A DNA stretch of 64,000 nt from Callaeas wilsoni (taxonomy: Eukaryota; Chordata; Aves; Passeriformes; Callaeidae): the NCBI GenBank assembly GCA_013398955.1, contig VWPU01014912.1:248001-312000 (forward strand). The letters run 5' to 3'. The position numbers and the translations under genes are program-made. This document shows positions 12,466-24,405 of this stretch, piece after piece. How positions within the stretch are numbered: position 1 is the first letter of the stretch; every line of letters begins with the position of its first letter. The notes beneath the pieces are model-generated. The model saw only the letters and a list, made by a program, of their open reading frames with translations. It had not been told where the DNA came from and made no database searches.

Positions 12466-13689
12466 AGTAAAATGTAGTTCTTTAGACAGGATGTCATTTG
12501 CAGCAGAGAAACAGTTAAAATTTGTCTGTTTTCATGTGTCTTTCACCTTCTATAGCTACATGGTGTGAGAAGGTCTGTTCTGTTTAGGGGAACCAAACTG
12601 CGACAATCATTTTGTTCTGGGACACAGTGCTCCTGTCTGGTGCTTTGAAGATCTGGTGGCCTAAATTCAAGCACATCTGAAGGACATTTCTGGTTGCCTG
12701 AGTGAAAAAGCCATTTTATTTCTAACTGGACCTTTTAATAAAATATGGATATTGAGTAGGGAGTTCTAATGGCAAGGGATGGCACTGAACGCTGGGTATT
12801 TCATTCTCTAATGCATGTTGGCATAGATTTATACAAATATGTATTCACACATATAGAATTAAATGCATAGAAAGTTTTATATATTACGCTGCATGTACAA
12901 GCAGTTGTCAATACACAGAAATACATTTGAATGGAAATATGTACTTATGTGTATATACAGAGTATGATTTGATGTTATTCATCTATACCACCAAGACCTG
13001 TTGACATGATCTGGTTAAAACACCTCAAACTACTTTTGTCACTAGCATTAAAAAACAGCATTCAGGGAGCTAATGCTAAATGAACCGTCAAAATCTCTTG
13101 CCAGTACAAACGTAAGTCTTCATACATACCTACAGGCCTGTAAGTACATCTACACCAGAAAATCTGTCCCTATGTAGACCAAGTTTATGCCCTCAAAGGA
13201 AAAACAAGCCCTATGGATGTCTCTAAATTTCTTTCAGGTACAAGTGCAATTTCTTTCCCTTCTAGATGAGGAGCCATATAGGCATAACGCAGTCACAGCT
13301 TTTCAGAGCTACTTGAGATTGTACATAACCAATTCCCTTTCACTTTGATCACCATTAAGATTTCAGTTCTAGAATTCTATCTTGCGTTCCCAAAGCACCA
13401 AAAATTAATGATGAAGTAAAGCAGCCTTGTCCCTTAGGATAAATCATGCACCCAGGGAAAGGAGTTTCAAGACCTTTGGAAGTGTAGCAAAAATGCCTGC
13501 AGGTTAAGAAGTGCTGTCCCTTAGTGGGAACACTTCCTTCCCTTGTCCAGGATGGCTTTGGCTATCAAGAGGTGAAGATCGCTAAGAAAATGCTGTAAGC
13601 CTTTGAACAACTCTCTTCAGCTGTCAGAGAAAAGGACATTTACATGTTGTCCATGGTACTCAGTGTTATGTACTACAGTCCTCAGGTTC
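12466..13689. other. Non-coding stretch, no gene seen
   Basis: AT-rich unique sequence. The part from about 12820 to 12970 is rich in ATATGT/ACATAT words without forming a clean microsatellite. No gene or named repeat is seen. Confidence 0.65.
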
Positions 13690-13795
13690 TCCTGCAACCT
13701 GCACAGAAGAGCAAGGAAAAGTAGAGACACAAAGTACTTTGCCCAAGGTCACTCTACAGGTTGAGGCTCAAAATTAGAGTGTTGAACTATATGTG
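13690..13795 (-). repeat. MIR-type SINE relic, antisense
   Basis: CAAAGTACTTTGCCCAAGGTCAC near 13731-13752 matches the antisense MIR core (TTAAGTAACTTGCCCAAGGTCACAC). A GGTTGAGGCTCAAAATTAGA segment follows in the place of GGCAGAGCCGGGATTCGAA. The order and spacing fit MIR. Divergence is high, as expected for a SINE that predates the bird-mammal split. Confidence 0.5.
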
Positions 13796-15389
13796 CTGCA
13801 CCTTGGAGAATAGCAGCATTCAAATTTCACTGAAGAAGCCTCTGGCTAAGCAAGAGAATACAAGAACAGATCTCAGCCTGGCCAATGTACAGCAGCTGAA
13901 TTCAAGCTGCTGCAAATTCAAAGATGAAGCCAAGCTCTGAGCCTTCCCCACTGATAATGCATGATTAACAGGTCACCAGTGAATGCTTCATCAAACTTTT
14001 CGTTAATCCTGAAATTAATTTCCACTTTGATTTCATTTCCACTTTCCTGAGAATGTACCCATTCTTGAGACATTTAAACATATCCTGATTTCCACTGAAG
14101 ACAATGAGAGAAAAGCTTATTAGCTACTTTTTGATTTGGAGCAATAAACCTCTTAAAGTTCTCAACAAACTTTGGCATTTCTTGATGGTTTGTTGCTTAA
14201 AACAGAGATCACTCACAAAAAACCACAATGGGGTAACAAAGCCATAAAGAGAATAGATTTATCTAGGATCCTCTATTTTACAAGCACAGACACCACAAAA
14301 ATCTACTGATTTTTACATCCCTGATATCTCGTATATCCCACATAGCCTTCATTTCTCTTGTGACAGGGACCACGAAGGATATGTCCCTAAATGAACAGGG
14401 AACAAAGAGCTGTGGGTTCCTGTAAGGTCTCCTGCCGTGCTCAGGCAGCCTCAATGTATCTATGCATACCTCTGAGGTCCCTTGCTAGGCTCTGCAAGCC
14501 TACTCAGGCTTCCGAGACAACTCACCCTCTACCACAAAGCCCTTTCTGACATGCTCCCATCCTTTATACAACAGAATTCATTTTCCCATTTGGTATTTTA
14601 TTTTGATGTTCCGGGCATAAAAAAGCAAATGGTTCCCTCAAGCCATTTTCTCTCTGTGAAACTGTGAAATAGCTTTGCAATTTTGGAGCAGTTTAAAATG
14701 CATTGTTATATTGAGAAAGAAGAGGGGAGGAGGGGGGAAGCTTCTATTCTGACTCTGAGCACTGAATGCTATAGGAAAAATGGATTGAAATTCTTCAAAT
14801 AAGGATTTCATAGCTTCTGCAGCTATCAAGGCGGATGGCTCCCTATTTGCATACTGCCATCTATATAAAAGAAATGAGACTCAATGGTTTTATTATAATT
14901 ATATAGCTTGGGTTTTAGTATTAATAAGCCTATTGTTATCGCCACTGCCTTTCGAAAAAACCTCCACATTTCTGTCATACAAACTGAAATATTGCAATTT
15001 ATTTTTAAGGCACGTACTAAAAAAGTAAATCCTTTCCAAAGATTCTTCTTGGTTTCTTGCTCAGCACTGAACTAGCTTGCTAGAGATTATCACCAAGGAC
15101 TGTGTTTCATCATTGTGTTTTTCAATATTCCCTTGCTTGCTGAGTGCTTTATTTAAAATTCACAGCAGAGGGGAGATGCATACTTTAAAGATGATATCAG
15201 TGCCTTTTTCTGTGGGACTTCAGGCAGTTCCTAGGTGCCTGTGATGGTGTTCAATTAAAATGGAGCATCCTTCATTGAGCCACAAAAAAAGGTGACCGAT
15301 AATTAAGGTGAAAATGCTGCTCTCCTGTCTACGCTGCAGAACTCTTATCAGGCGTGTGAACTCTTATCAGGTGCCTTTTTATCTCTCCT
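13796..15389. other. Non-coding stretch, no gene seen
   Basis: AT-rich unique sequence. Two sub-blocks, about 14840-15060 and 15230-15330, have the texture of conserved noncoding elements (many TAAT-type words, little simple repeat) but sequence alone cannot show conservation. An exact octamer word ATTTGCAT lies at 14845-14852. Confidence 0.6.
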
Positions 15390-15490
15390 CCTGCGCATCC
15401 TCTGCTGGAATCCCACACCAAACTCCCATGACATCAATGGGAGCTCTACTCTTCCTGATGTGAAAACACAGCTGCTAGAGTCTCCAGAGT
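15390..15490. repeat. Relic of near-palindromic amniote repeat motif
   Basis: ACCAAACTCCCATGACATC followed by AATGGGAGCTCTAC near 15416-15450 matches the recurring reptile/bird motif in which CTCCCATTGACTTC is followed by AATGGGAG. The motif is nearly its own reverse complement, so the strand is uncertain. I cannot name the family. The edges are approximate. Confidence 0.4.
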
Positions 15491-18404
15491 GTGGCTCTGC
15501 AAGCACACAGTGGTCAGGGACATGGTACACAGAAAGGAAATGTAAAAGGAAAAAAATCAGTGACTTTTGAGGCTGATACAATGTATGACAGCATACTACT
15601 ATATATATGTATATATATTGTTCACATATAGCAAAGTTGTTCATTTGGTGTCACAGCCAGAAGGAGAAGTTAAGCCTGAGAGCTGAAATGCTTCAGCTTC
15701 AAATATTCACAGGGACACATTCTGGTGAGGTAAAATAAGTTTTTTCTTCCAGAACAAAAAAATTTAAAGGAGACTGTGTCTCAGTTTCAGAGATATTTTT
15801 GCATAGGAAAACAGAATCATAACTTTTTCAAGCAGATAATACAAGGGAGCTTTGTGGAGAAGATCACAGTTATAAAAGCAGGGGTTTATCTAAGCTAAAT
15901 CTCTGCATGCCAGTCATTTCAGCTTCAGAAATATCAGCAGGTCCTATTTGCCATCTCACGGCTGATGTCAATCCATTTCTTATGGGCACAGTGATAGAAG
16001 TGGGCTTTCAGGGAGAGACACGAGAAGGACAGATATTTGAGGTATTTGAGGGAGGAGGGCAGAGGCTTTGAACACCACAAGAGGTTTGAACATAAGATGA
16101 TGTGAAAGAGAGCTGTCAAAAGACATGAAAGGTGAATGAAGGAGAATGGGAAAGAGATGTTTTACAGTCAAACAACACTAAAGAAAAATTTCCAGAGCAG
16201 GCAGAGAAGACAGGGAAATGATATGGCAGGGAAGGGGTTACTGCAATCAAGAAAAGAGGTAATGAAGCTTCATGACAACTTTCTTAAAATTAAGCTCACA
16301 AGAATCTAATTCTGAGCATGTGGCTGAATGAAACTTTGATAATACCCTTTTGTTGGGATTTTGCCCGAAGACCTTACTTGCATGCCTCTGGATTGCCCGA
16401 ATTCCCCTTAAACACCGAAATTAGCACAATCGTAGGAAATGCAAGCCCTAAGCCTTTTCATTTTCTAGGAACCCATATCTTTAGACCATTGAACCACAGG
16501 TACATTTTTTAAGAGCTATAGTGTAGACGTTATTAGGCACATGACTCTTTTATACTGTTTTTCATGGCAACCACATGACTGCAACACTGTCTGATGCTTT
16601 GCTTGAACAAATTACCACTGAGATTTACTCCTCTCCACAAAAACAGTTCTAGCTCATTCTTCACCTACCATGAAAAAGACCTCAAGTCTAGATTTATCAT
16701 GTCCCTGCTTACTTGTCAGCTTGCATTATCCTGACAGAATGCAAAAAACTTGAACACATACCCTCTAGTAAAGAATTCACAGACTCCCAATGTGGGAAGG
16801 ATTAAGCATCATAATAGCCAAACCAAACAATTTCTTAGGGGGTTCATATAAAGTCTGTCAAACATGTTCTATAGCTCTGAGAAGAAAAACAAATGCAAAT
16901 GTAAATCACCTCTAGGAAAGGCAAATTCTTCTAGGTGTCCAAATGCACTAAATCAATCTCTTTATTTTCATTTGGGCAGAGTCCACAAGCTTTCACCAGC
17001 TAAAGAACCACAAGATGAGAGAGCGGACGGTTTGGCATGTTTGTATCAAAAGTTCCCAAGGCAGCTTACTAAACTGAAGGTACTTTAATAGAATTGAACT
17101 TAGCTGAAAGAACTTGAGCAAGGAAGGAAAAATAGGATTAAGGTTTGGACCACTGCTGAAGAAACTCCATCTTCCACATCTTCCAAAATCACATTTTGAG
17201 AATTGTGTTTTTGACTTAACATGTAAATGCTTGGACCCAAACTGGCATCCAGCATAATATACAGTCATTAACTACATCCTCTGGAAGACGTAGCCAAAAT
17301 GAACACCAGATACAGAAACTTAACTGCAAGTTAGTTTGGAAGAATCTGGACCCATTGACTCTCTCAGGAAGCAGCAGGTATGGCCATCTGAATTACTGGA
17401 GAAACTGCACCCAACAGGCTAAAGAAGACCTTATTCTTTGTCATGTTCTCAGACACTCTTAAATCAACAAATTTTCCTCAGTATCAAAGATAAAAAGGTA
17501 AGCACTTGAAGAGTCCTTGATAAAAGAGTTCCTGTCTCAGTTTCAACTTCAAAGGTCTGTACCTTCATTACGGGGTTAACGTGTATCACAAAGAAGTACC
17601 CATGGTACTACGTGAAATATGTCTGCTAGCAGAGGAACTATCTAAAGAAGAGACAGCAAAATTTACTGTCTGAAAGCAGAAGCTAATTAAATTCAGACTA
17701 AAATTGTTTAAACACATAGAACAATGAGAATAGTTATAAACTTGCCAAAAGCTCCAGTAGAGTGACCAGTATACCATATTTTGGCATCAATTGAGAAATT
17801 CCCAACCACAGAAATACTTAATATGTTGCAACTCAGAAAGGGCACTGCTCAGGGAAATGCTGCAGTTCTTGTGATGAAATAGATGCCAGTGGTGTTGCTA
17901 TTCTGGATTTCTTGACTATGACTATGACTTTAACTTTTTCAAGTCTACGATGCAGAGAGCTCCTGTTCACTCTCACTGTTTGTTAGACCTTGAGACAACC
18001 TTTATGCCTCTGCTCTCTTCCATCTCTTAATGTGCCTTAGGCTAAGGACTCTTCTGGGGACACTACACTGTGTCTGTGTATGAGCCCACACCTCAGACAG
18101 GTGCTCCTGTGTGGAGGAAAGCATCACTGTAATTTCAGTGGAATCCACTTGTAACACTGTTTTGTTTTCCTGTTCCTCTTCTCAGATGTATCTCTCATCA
18201 ACTTTGCCTGTGTTAGTTAATGCAGCAAATGAGATTACACTATCTGCTACTGTGGATATGCTGAAACAGCATGCTGCCCATGTTCTCAATGTCACTCTCC
18301 ACCATCCTTCTCCATTCTTGCTAACTTAAACCTTTCAAAACCTCTAGTCAACATGGACTGATCTATTACTAATCTCTGACAAATCCTTTGTTAATCCTTC
18401 CTCA
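15491..18404. other. Non-coding stretch, no gene seen
   Basis: Holds a short TA-rich tract at 15600-15619 and a purine-rich block at about 15985-16260 (GGGAGGAGGGCAGAGG and similar). No frame here exceeds about 91 codons or resembles a protein. No named repeat was recognised. Confidence 0.6.
15600..15619. repeat. Short (TA)n microsatellite
   Basis: ATATATATGTATATATAT with one interruption, about 20 bp. Confidence 0.8.
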
Positions 18405-18475
18405 CTTGTGGCCCAGTAAGTTCCTACTGAAGCCAAAGGGAATTTGACTCAAAAAGACATGAATTTATGGCCACA
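18405..18475. repeat. Second relic of near-palindromic amniote motif
   Basis: TTCCTACTGAAGCCAAAGGG followed by AATTTGACTC and then AATTTATGGCC fits the pattern CTCCCATTGAAGTC / AATGGGA / ATTTGGCC seen in old reptile/bird repeats. Several substitutions and the palindromic core leave strand and edges uncertain. Compare the piece at 15390-15490. Confidence 0.35.
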
Positions 18476-19285
18476 ATGCACAGATAGTGTTAAAATATGG
18501 ACTAAAAATAGATCTGATTCCTGCCAAACAGAATTCCAGAGAAATGGGCAGACCGGTATGCTTGTTGTCTTCTAGAGGATTAATGGGTCTCATACTATAT
18601 TGTAAGAACAACAAAGCTGGCCCTCAAATACACCATATTTTTTGTTAGACAGCAGTAAAAATTCTTATGAGGACTTATAATTCGTTAAGATTAATTTCCT
18701 TTTCTAAACCGTTTTCCTCTATTTTTAGATAGTGTTTCCTAGTATGAAGTTTTAAAAGTCATCTTCACTCATTTTTTTCAGATTCTAAGATTTATTTGTT
18801 GTTATTTTTTATTCCACATCTTCCAGCAGCTCCTAGGAAGAGCAATCTGGAATCAAGGTTTTCTTACTCTACATTCTGGACAGGCAAATATTTCAAGAAA
18901 ATATTCTGCAAACAATATGTACTATCTGGATCTGCAAAGATATTAAATAAACACAGGAAGAAGAAGGGTGAAAATGAGGGAGTGAGATCACAAAATGAGA
19001 AAATTATCTGGCACGATGAGCTTCAATTTACTTTTCCTTTCATCAATGTGAAAAGATGTTATTAACAAGCAAGAAAATCTCTGTGCTCTGATGGTTGTCA
19101 CATTGAAAACTGTAGTTGGTACCTTAAATCAGAAAAGCCAGAAGTCTGAGTGAAATTCCAAGTGTAAGGTGAAGGACAGACCTAATTTCTGTTGCTTTGG
19201 AGTTAATAATTTTTTGACATGCAAATTGTATTGCTGGGACTAAAGATTAAAATAATTTTACTTTTCTTTTTTTTTTTTTTTTTTA
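18476..19285. other. Non-coding stretch, no gene seen
   Basis: AT-rich unique sequence ending in a run of about 18 T at 19267-19284. A plus-strand frame of 89 codons at 18796-19065 has no recognisable content. Confidence 0.65.
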
Positions 19286-19385
19286 AAATACAGTGAGAAA
19301 ATGCACAGATTAAGTGATTTAGCCAGAGTTACATAGGGAATTTGGTGGTGAATTCAAATGCCTTATCCTCAGTCTTGTTCTTTAT
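19286..19385 (-). repeat. MIR-type SINE relic, antisense
   Basis: ACAGATTAAGTGATTTAGCC, then AGAGTTACATAGGGAATTTG and TGGTGAATTCAAATGCC follow the antisense MIR order (AGAGGTTAAGTAACTTGCCC, AGGTCACACAGC, then the GGGATTCGAACCC region). The piece follows directly after the T run at 19267-19284, which belongs to something else or arose later. Confidence 0.5.
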
Positions 19386-19709
19386 AATATGAGATCCTCT
19401 TTCTTAAAAAGATACCAGAGAAAATATACAAACAGCCAGTGGGGAATTACCATAAACAACTAAAAGTCAGTCATGCTTGCCAAAACAATTGACATTCTAC
19501 ATTTTGCAGAGCAGAGGGACTCTTTTAGGCCTATGTGCTCACTTGCTAAGTTGCACACTTTGCAAGGCACAAATAAAGATTTACTCTAATGTGCTGTGGT
19601 GGTTCTCACTCAAGGGTTTTTACTTCAACAAAATAAAATTTCATATGAATCACTGAACAAGTAATTAAATGTGACTGAGAATATATCCTTGTGGTGTGCT
19701 TGAGTGTTA

Positions 19710-19770
19710 TCTTCATTTCACAGAGGAAACTGAGGAATAGAAAAATTAAATGTCAACCCCTGTTCAAGGA
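19710..19770 (-). repeat. Short MIR-like piece, antisense
   Basis: TTCATTTCACAGAGGAAACTGAGGAATAG (19715-19740 region) matches the antisense MIR segment CCATTTTACAGATGAGGAAACTGAGG. It lies about 330 bp beyond the other antisense MIR piece at 19286. In an antisense MIR this segment should come before that piece, so the two are probably separate insertions. Confidence 0.42.
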
Positions 19771-22700
19771 AAAAAATTGTGATCTTCGCATCTAGAAACA
19801 AAACCTACTTAATTCTTTTCCTTTAGCTTTGTGCCCTGGACTGTTTTTCAGTAGGATGTGTGACTGTTGTATGTTGGACAAAAGAGTTCTAAACAAAAGG
19901 ACCAATGGTAGTACTTTTGTCTTGATTAAAAGTCTAATATTCCTACATTGAAATTCTACTGAAGTGTGATTTCATTTCTATAGAAATTATGCTAACTATT
20001 ATTTTAATAAAGAAATCCATAATACAGGACTTTCTAAAGCATCACATAAGATTCTATAAATGAGTTCTTACTCTCTATTTAGTCCAGAAAAACCTTTAGT
20101 ATAAACTACAGAAGTCACAGCACAGAAAGCAACATCCTATCAAATTCAACTAAAATTTCCTAGATGTGATGGATTGCCAAAAATCAAGGAGACCTTTTTC
20201 CTAATCTCTTCCATGACAAGAGATCCAGGCATGAAACCTCTCTTCCCTGTTGCCTTCATCCCCAATGAGTTAGCATTAAGGTTACCAAAGTCCTTTTCTG
20301 TCCTTTCCTATACCTCCTGGTTTGCTTCATGGAAATGGCACCTTGTTCTTGCCTCCTTATGTGGTAATGATCGGTCTTGACAAGGGTTTTCAAGACAGGG
20401 GGGAGCAGTCATGGCTACAGGCAAAATCACAGCTTCTGAACTTCATGCTTGTCAATAGCTGTTTTAGTTTGCATTGCCATACTAATGTGCCTTATATATA
20501 TATTCCCCAGGGCTCTCCACACCATCACATTGCTGTTGTCTTATTCATCAATATGGTCAAAACAGATCCAGATGCTGTCAGTTAAGGCCAAGGCTTCTTC
20601 CAGGTCTCCGGAGTAAAAAGATTTCCATCCCATCTTATAAAAGAAGGAAACATTGTGTATTCATTTAATAATTAACTATCGGGGCTTACACAGCTTTACC
20701 ACGATAGCCCCACTAATTAACCTTCACTGTTGTACTGAGATTTACCCTTTATGCTGTCCTTTCTACTCTCCCCACCCATTTCTCCTGGAGTGTTTTTGGT
20801 GATTGGCACCCACACCACTGCGCTGTCTGCAGGCCATGCTGTGTGAGATGGCATCTGAAGGGATAGGAAATGACAGCCTGTCCTTCATTCCAAATGTAAG
20901 AAAAATCAAGTGAAGGACTGGAGTGTGAAAGGTTTGGGGCAGGATGGCCTCTGCTTATCTACAGCATGGATGAGGATGGTAGTGCTGCAGGCTGGAGCTT
21001 CACCAGCATTTCCTGCATTTAAAACTCCATCACTGGAGACATTTCTGCAGGTGCTCGCACAATTCAGCTGACTGGTTCTTAGTCTTCTTCCTTATTTTTT
21101 TTAATTTTTGAAAATTCCATCCTAAAGCAGTGCTCGCACTTGGAACCAGATTTTAAAACAAACTTGATATCCCTTAAGCTTGAATATACACACACTACTA
21201 TACACCAACAAATACAGGCCAAAAATTCCCTCTGCTCTTTAACTCCCTTAAAAGTCTTGTGATGAGTTCATGCTGCAAATCAGTGACTTTGAACATGGTG
21301 GTCAGTCTGTTGCTATTTAGGTGCTGATGTGGGATTGATCCAGTAGTCAAGGGGAGCTGAATGCTTCAAAATATAGCTCTAGGGAAGCACCATTTTTCAC
21401 GAAGTCCTGGGCTTTTCTGCTAAGATTAATGACAAAGCAGACACCTGGCATGTGCAGGGGTTTCTGCACTGTGCAGACCTGATGGCGTTGCCCAGAGAAG
21501 TTGTCTCCTTAGAGCTTGCCCTTGTGCATTCTGCCTAAGGAAGCTTGCTTTTTAATTCCTCCTTGCTCCCACTGTCTCAGCTATCACCACCGTATTCATT
21601 CCTGGGAAAATCAAATATACCACTGCTGTTGTAAATAATCAGCTTACCAACAATCTCAGTAGTTTGATGAGTTGTGTGTCAAAGCACAGTGAACCCATTT
21701 GTGGTGCCCTAATTGCTACATGTACATACATAACAGAATTATTGGCTATTATTTTAACTCTAGTTCTCTTCTGCAAAAGACACAGCATGTCAGAGAAGGC
21801 AGCTGCTCACGCAGCCAGAGACACAGCAATGGTCTAAAGATGAATAAAGGTGGCAGCAATAAGAAAGTAAAATATAGTCTCTGTTTCTCCTGCAAGCCTA
21901 GATTGATAAAATCTGTTGTCATTCATACACACAAATTACAAAGAAGACATGCTGAGCATGCAAAATTGGAAGACTTATCCGGGGAGCAATAGGGACTGCA
22001 GACCTCCAAAAGCTTTCCCAGGTTCTCTTTTCAGAAGACAAGACCTGTCCTGCCCTTCTTTTTCCTTTGCTGCTCTGCAATCATCTAACTCTGTTGATAA
22101 GCTGTCCTCTTCAAGATACACGTTTCTTGAAGAAGCACAAGAGAAGCACTTGCTCAAATTTTTTCCTTCAAGCTCTGACTTCCTTGGAGCTGTTTCTCTG
22201 CCACAACCTCACCTTGGTGGGGATTTTGGACCATAAAAAGAAACTTGGCAGTCATCCTGCTGAAAGTTTCCTCACTTTGCGAAGATAAGATACTGATTGT
22301 TTTTATTTGATGACAAACTCTTGCCAAGTATTGATGCATGAATAATATTAATGTCCACCCCTCTTTATGTCATGTACTGAGATGTATCACTTTTATAAAA
22401 CAACCTCGGCTTCCTGAACCACTCTGGCCTATGGCAAACAAGAAGCATAAAGAAAAAAAATAACCACCAAAGCTGCATCTTGTGCAGAAAGTGCACACCA
22501 CACTGTGAACGGGGGAATGGCAACATCTGGAACTGACTCATGGCCAAAAACCATCTGAAAGCCAATTCATGCAGATGTGTTTGGTCCCAAGGAGGCTTAG
22601 AATGCTCATCCTTAACCTACAGAAATGCAACTTGCTCCAGAAAACCAAATGGAGTAAAAATATGTATTTGATTTAGGGTGAACAGGGGAAGAAGGAAGAA

Positions 22701-23089
22701 GAATGTGAAACTTTCAATTGGCTTATTAAACTTTCCTTTTCGAAGTTGTTTCTGTTCAAGCAAGAGACTTGCCAGCATAGCTAAGCTGATAATTTCAGAG
22801 CCAAATGTGCTCAGTGCCAGTGTCATCAAGAAGGATAGATTATAGAGCTGCTTCTCATTTATGTGCTTGTTCTGATGAAATACAGACATTTATCTTTGTG
22901 GAACTAGTAAAACAATTGCATCATTTTCCACTGCAAATTGAATCAATGTACCCAGTGGCTGCTGAGCTGGGAGCAGAGCTGGAAACTGTATCTTCTGCTA
23001 TGCAGCTTCTCCGATGGTAGGATCTACTTTGCATTCATCTGAATTGCCTTCACCTTCCCTGTCCATTCTCAAGCCTTTTTTAGAAAACC
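19771..23089. other. Non-coding stretch, no gene seen
   Basis: Overlapping plus-strand frames of 60 to 106 codons at 21699-22288 share no recognised domain and show no clear splice context. A T-rich patch lies near 21089-21105. No named repeat was recognised. Confidence 0.6.
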
Positions 23090-23176
23090 CACACATAAAA
23101 CAACAAAAACCCCCAACCAGTCAGAAAAAAAAAAACCCAAACAAAAACAAAACAACCAAACACAAAACCCAAAAGC
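23090..23176. repeat. A/C-rich low-complexity tract
   Basis: Runs of A broken by CC and CCC (AACAAAAACCCCCAACC, then AAACAAAACAACC) over about 85 bp. It is the complement in style of the T/G tract at 8838-8912. No fixed unit. Confidence 0.85.
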
Positions 23177-23949
23177 TTGGCTTTTGTTTTGTTTTCTCTA
23201 CAAACCCTCCTCTTGTGAGCCTGAAGGCCATAATACTGGTGGTCCTTTGTCCAAGTTTGAATTGCTGAAGAGATTACCCTGCATCCATGCAAAATACAGA
23301 TCCCACATGTAATTCCTGCCAATGCTTAGAGATATTTGCCTCTGAGACTTTTGCTCAGGTCATCTCACAGAATCACACAGAGAATCACACAGCTCTCCAT
23401 TCTCTTGTCAGACCTCACACAGAGCAAGCAATTCAGGAAAAAAATCATATCTGTTTAGTCAAACAGAGAAGACAAAGACACTTTCTTTGAGACCTCATGC
23501 CCCTTGGGCAAGTCGAAATGTCTGGAATCACCTATCCAAGTGTAATCACTGCTATAAACAAAAAGATTGCTCCAGAGACTATAACTTTGTGTGGGGAAGG
23601 AAGCAAGTGCTATGATACATATGGTGGATCTGCCAAAAAGCTGTGTGAAAATACAAAGAAAGTACCTTACCAATATTGCCATGACATGATTATTACCTAT
23701 TACTTATGTCACTGATGTTTGTAGGGTCCCAGGTAGGACATGAGGTGGATTTTAGTTATTTATATACTATCCTGCTTGGATTTTACATCACAGTTATCGT
23801 TCCAAGGTGGAAAGCTCAGATAATGCTAGACTTCTACAAAGGCTGCAGATCCACCTCATAGTACCTGCATCCCACCTGGTACATCTGCAAAGTCAAGGAT
23901 CCCTTCCAGCAAGGAACATTGCTGCTGACAAATGACAATTCTAGAGGTA
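23177..23949. other. Non-coding stretch, no gene seen
   Basis: Unique sequence with a small direct repeat (CACAGAATCACACAG / AGAATCACACAG) near 23367-23391. No gene or named repeat seen. Confidence 0.65.
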
Positions 23950-24065
23950 GGAATCATAAAAATCAGAGAATCAGAGAATCAGAGAAAGGCTTGTGTCGGA
24001 AGAGACCTTACACGTCCTCTATTTCCAACCCACCTGCCGTGGGGAGGGATGCCACCCTCTAGATC
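23950..24065 (-). mobile_element. CR1 LINE 3' tip, antisense
   Basis: The plus strand begins with AATCATAA and then three exact AATCAGAG units at 23961-23984, in the place of the CR1 terminal units (AATCATAG on this strand). These are followed by a GGAAGAGACCTTACA segment, TTCCAACCCACCTGCCGTGG and a stretch ending in CTCTAGATCA. This is the last 110 bp or so of a CR1 copy in antisense. The rest of the element is missing, so it was either very short at insertion or cut later. Confidence 0.85.
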
Positions 24066-24335
24066 ATGAACAGAGAGAAGAGAAGATAGAGCACAAGAAA
24101 ATGACGAAACCTTAGCACAGTGCTCCTACCACAGCTGGCTGATGGTTGGGAGTTCTTCAGTAATCCAGTTAAGGATGGTTTCTTAAGGTATCTCAGGTAG
24201 GACTGTGGTGCAGCTGTACTTGTATTAAGGAGCAAAGTCTCCTCCAAGCATGACTGTCAGCAGAGGAAGGAAGCATGGAGGTGCTTGCTGCACTGCTACA
24301 AGCATATTTACAAACCAGGCAGAACACATAAATGC

Positions 24336-24405
24336 TGAGGATTTTACGTAGGTCTTTCGGCTTCTATTTCTGAGGATTTTATGTAGGTCTTTCAACTTCT
24401 ATTTC
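24336..24405. repeat. Tandem duplication, 2 x 35 bp
   Basis: Unit 1 (24336-24370) starts TGAGGATTTTACGTAGG and ends GGCTTCTATTTC. Unit 2 (24371-24405) starts TGAGGATTTTATGTAGG and ends AACTTCTATTTC. They differ at 3 of 35 positions by my count. It is a local duplication, and the flanks contain no third copy. Confidence 0.92.
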
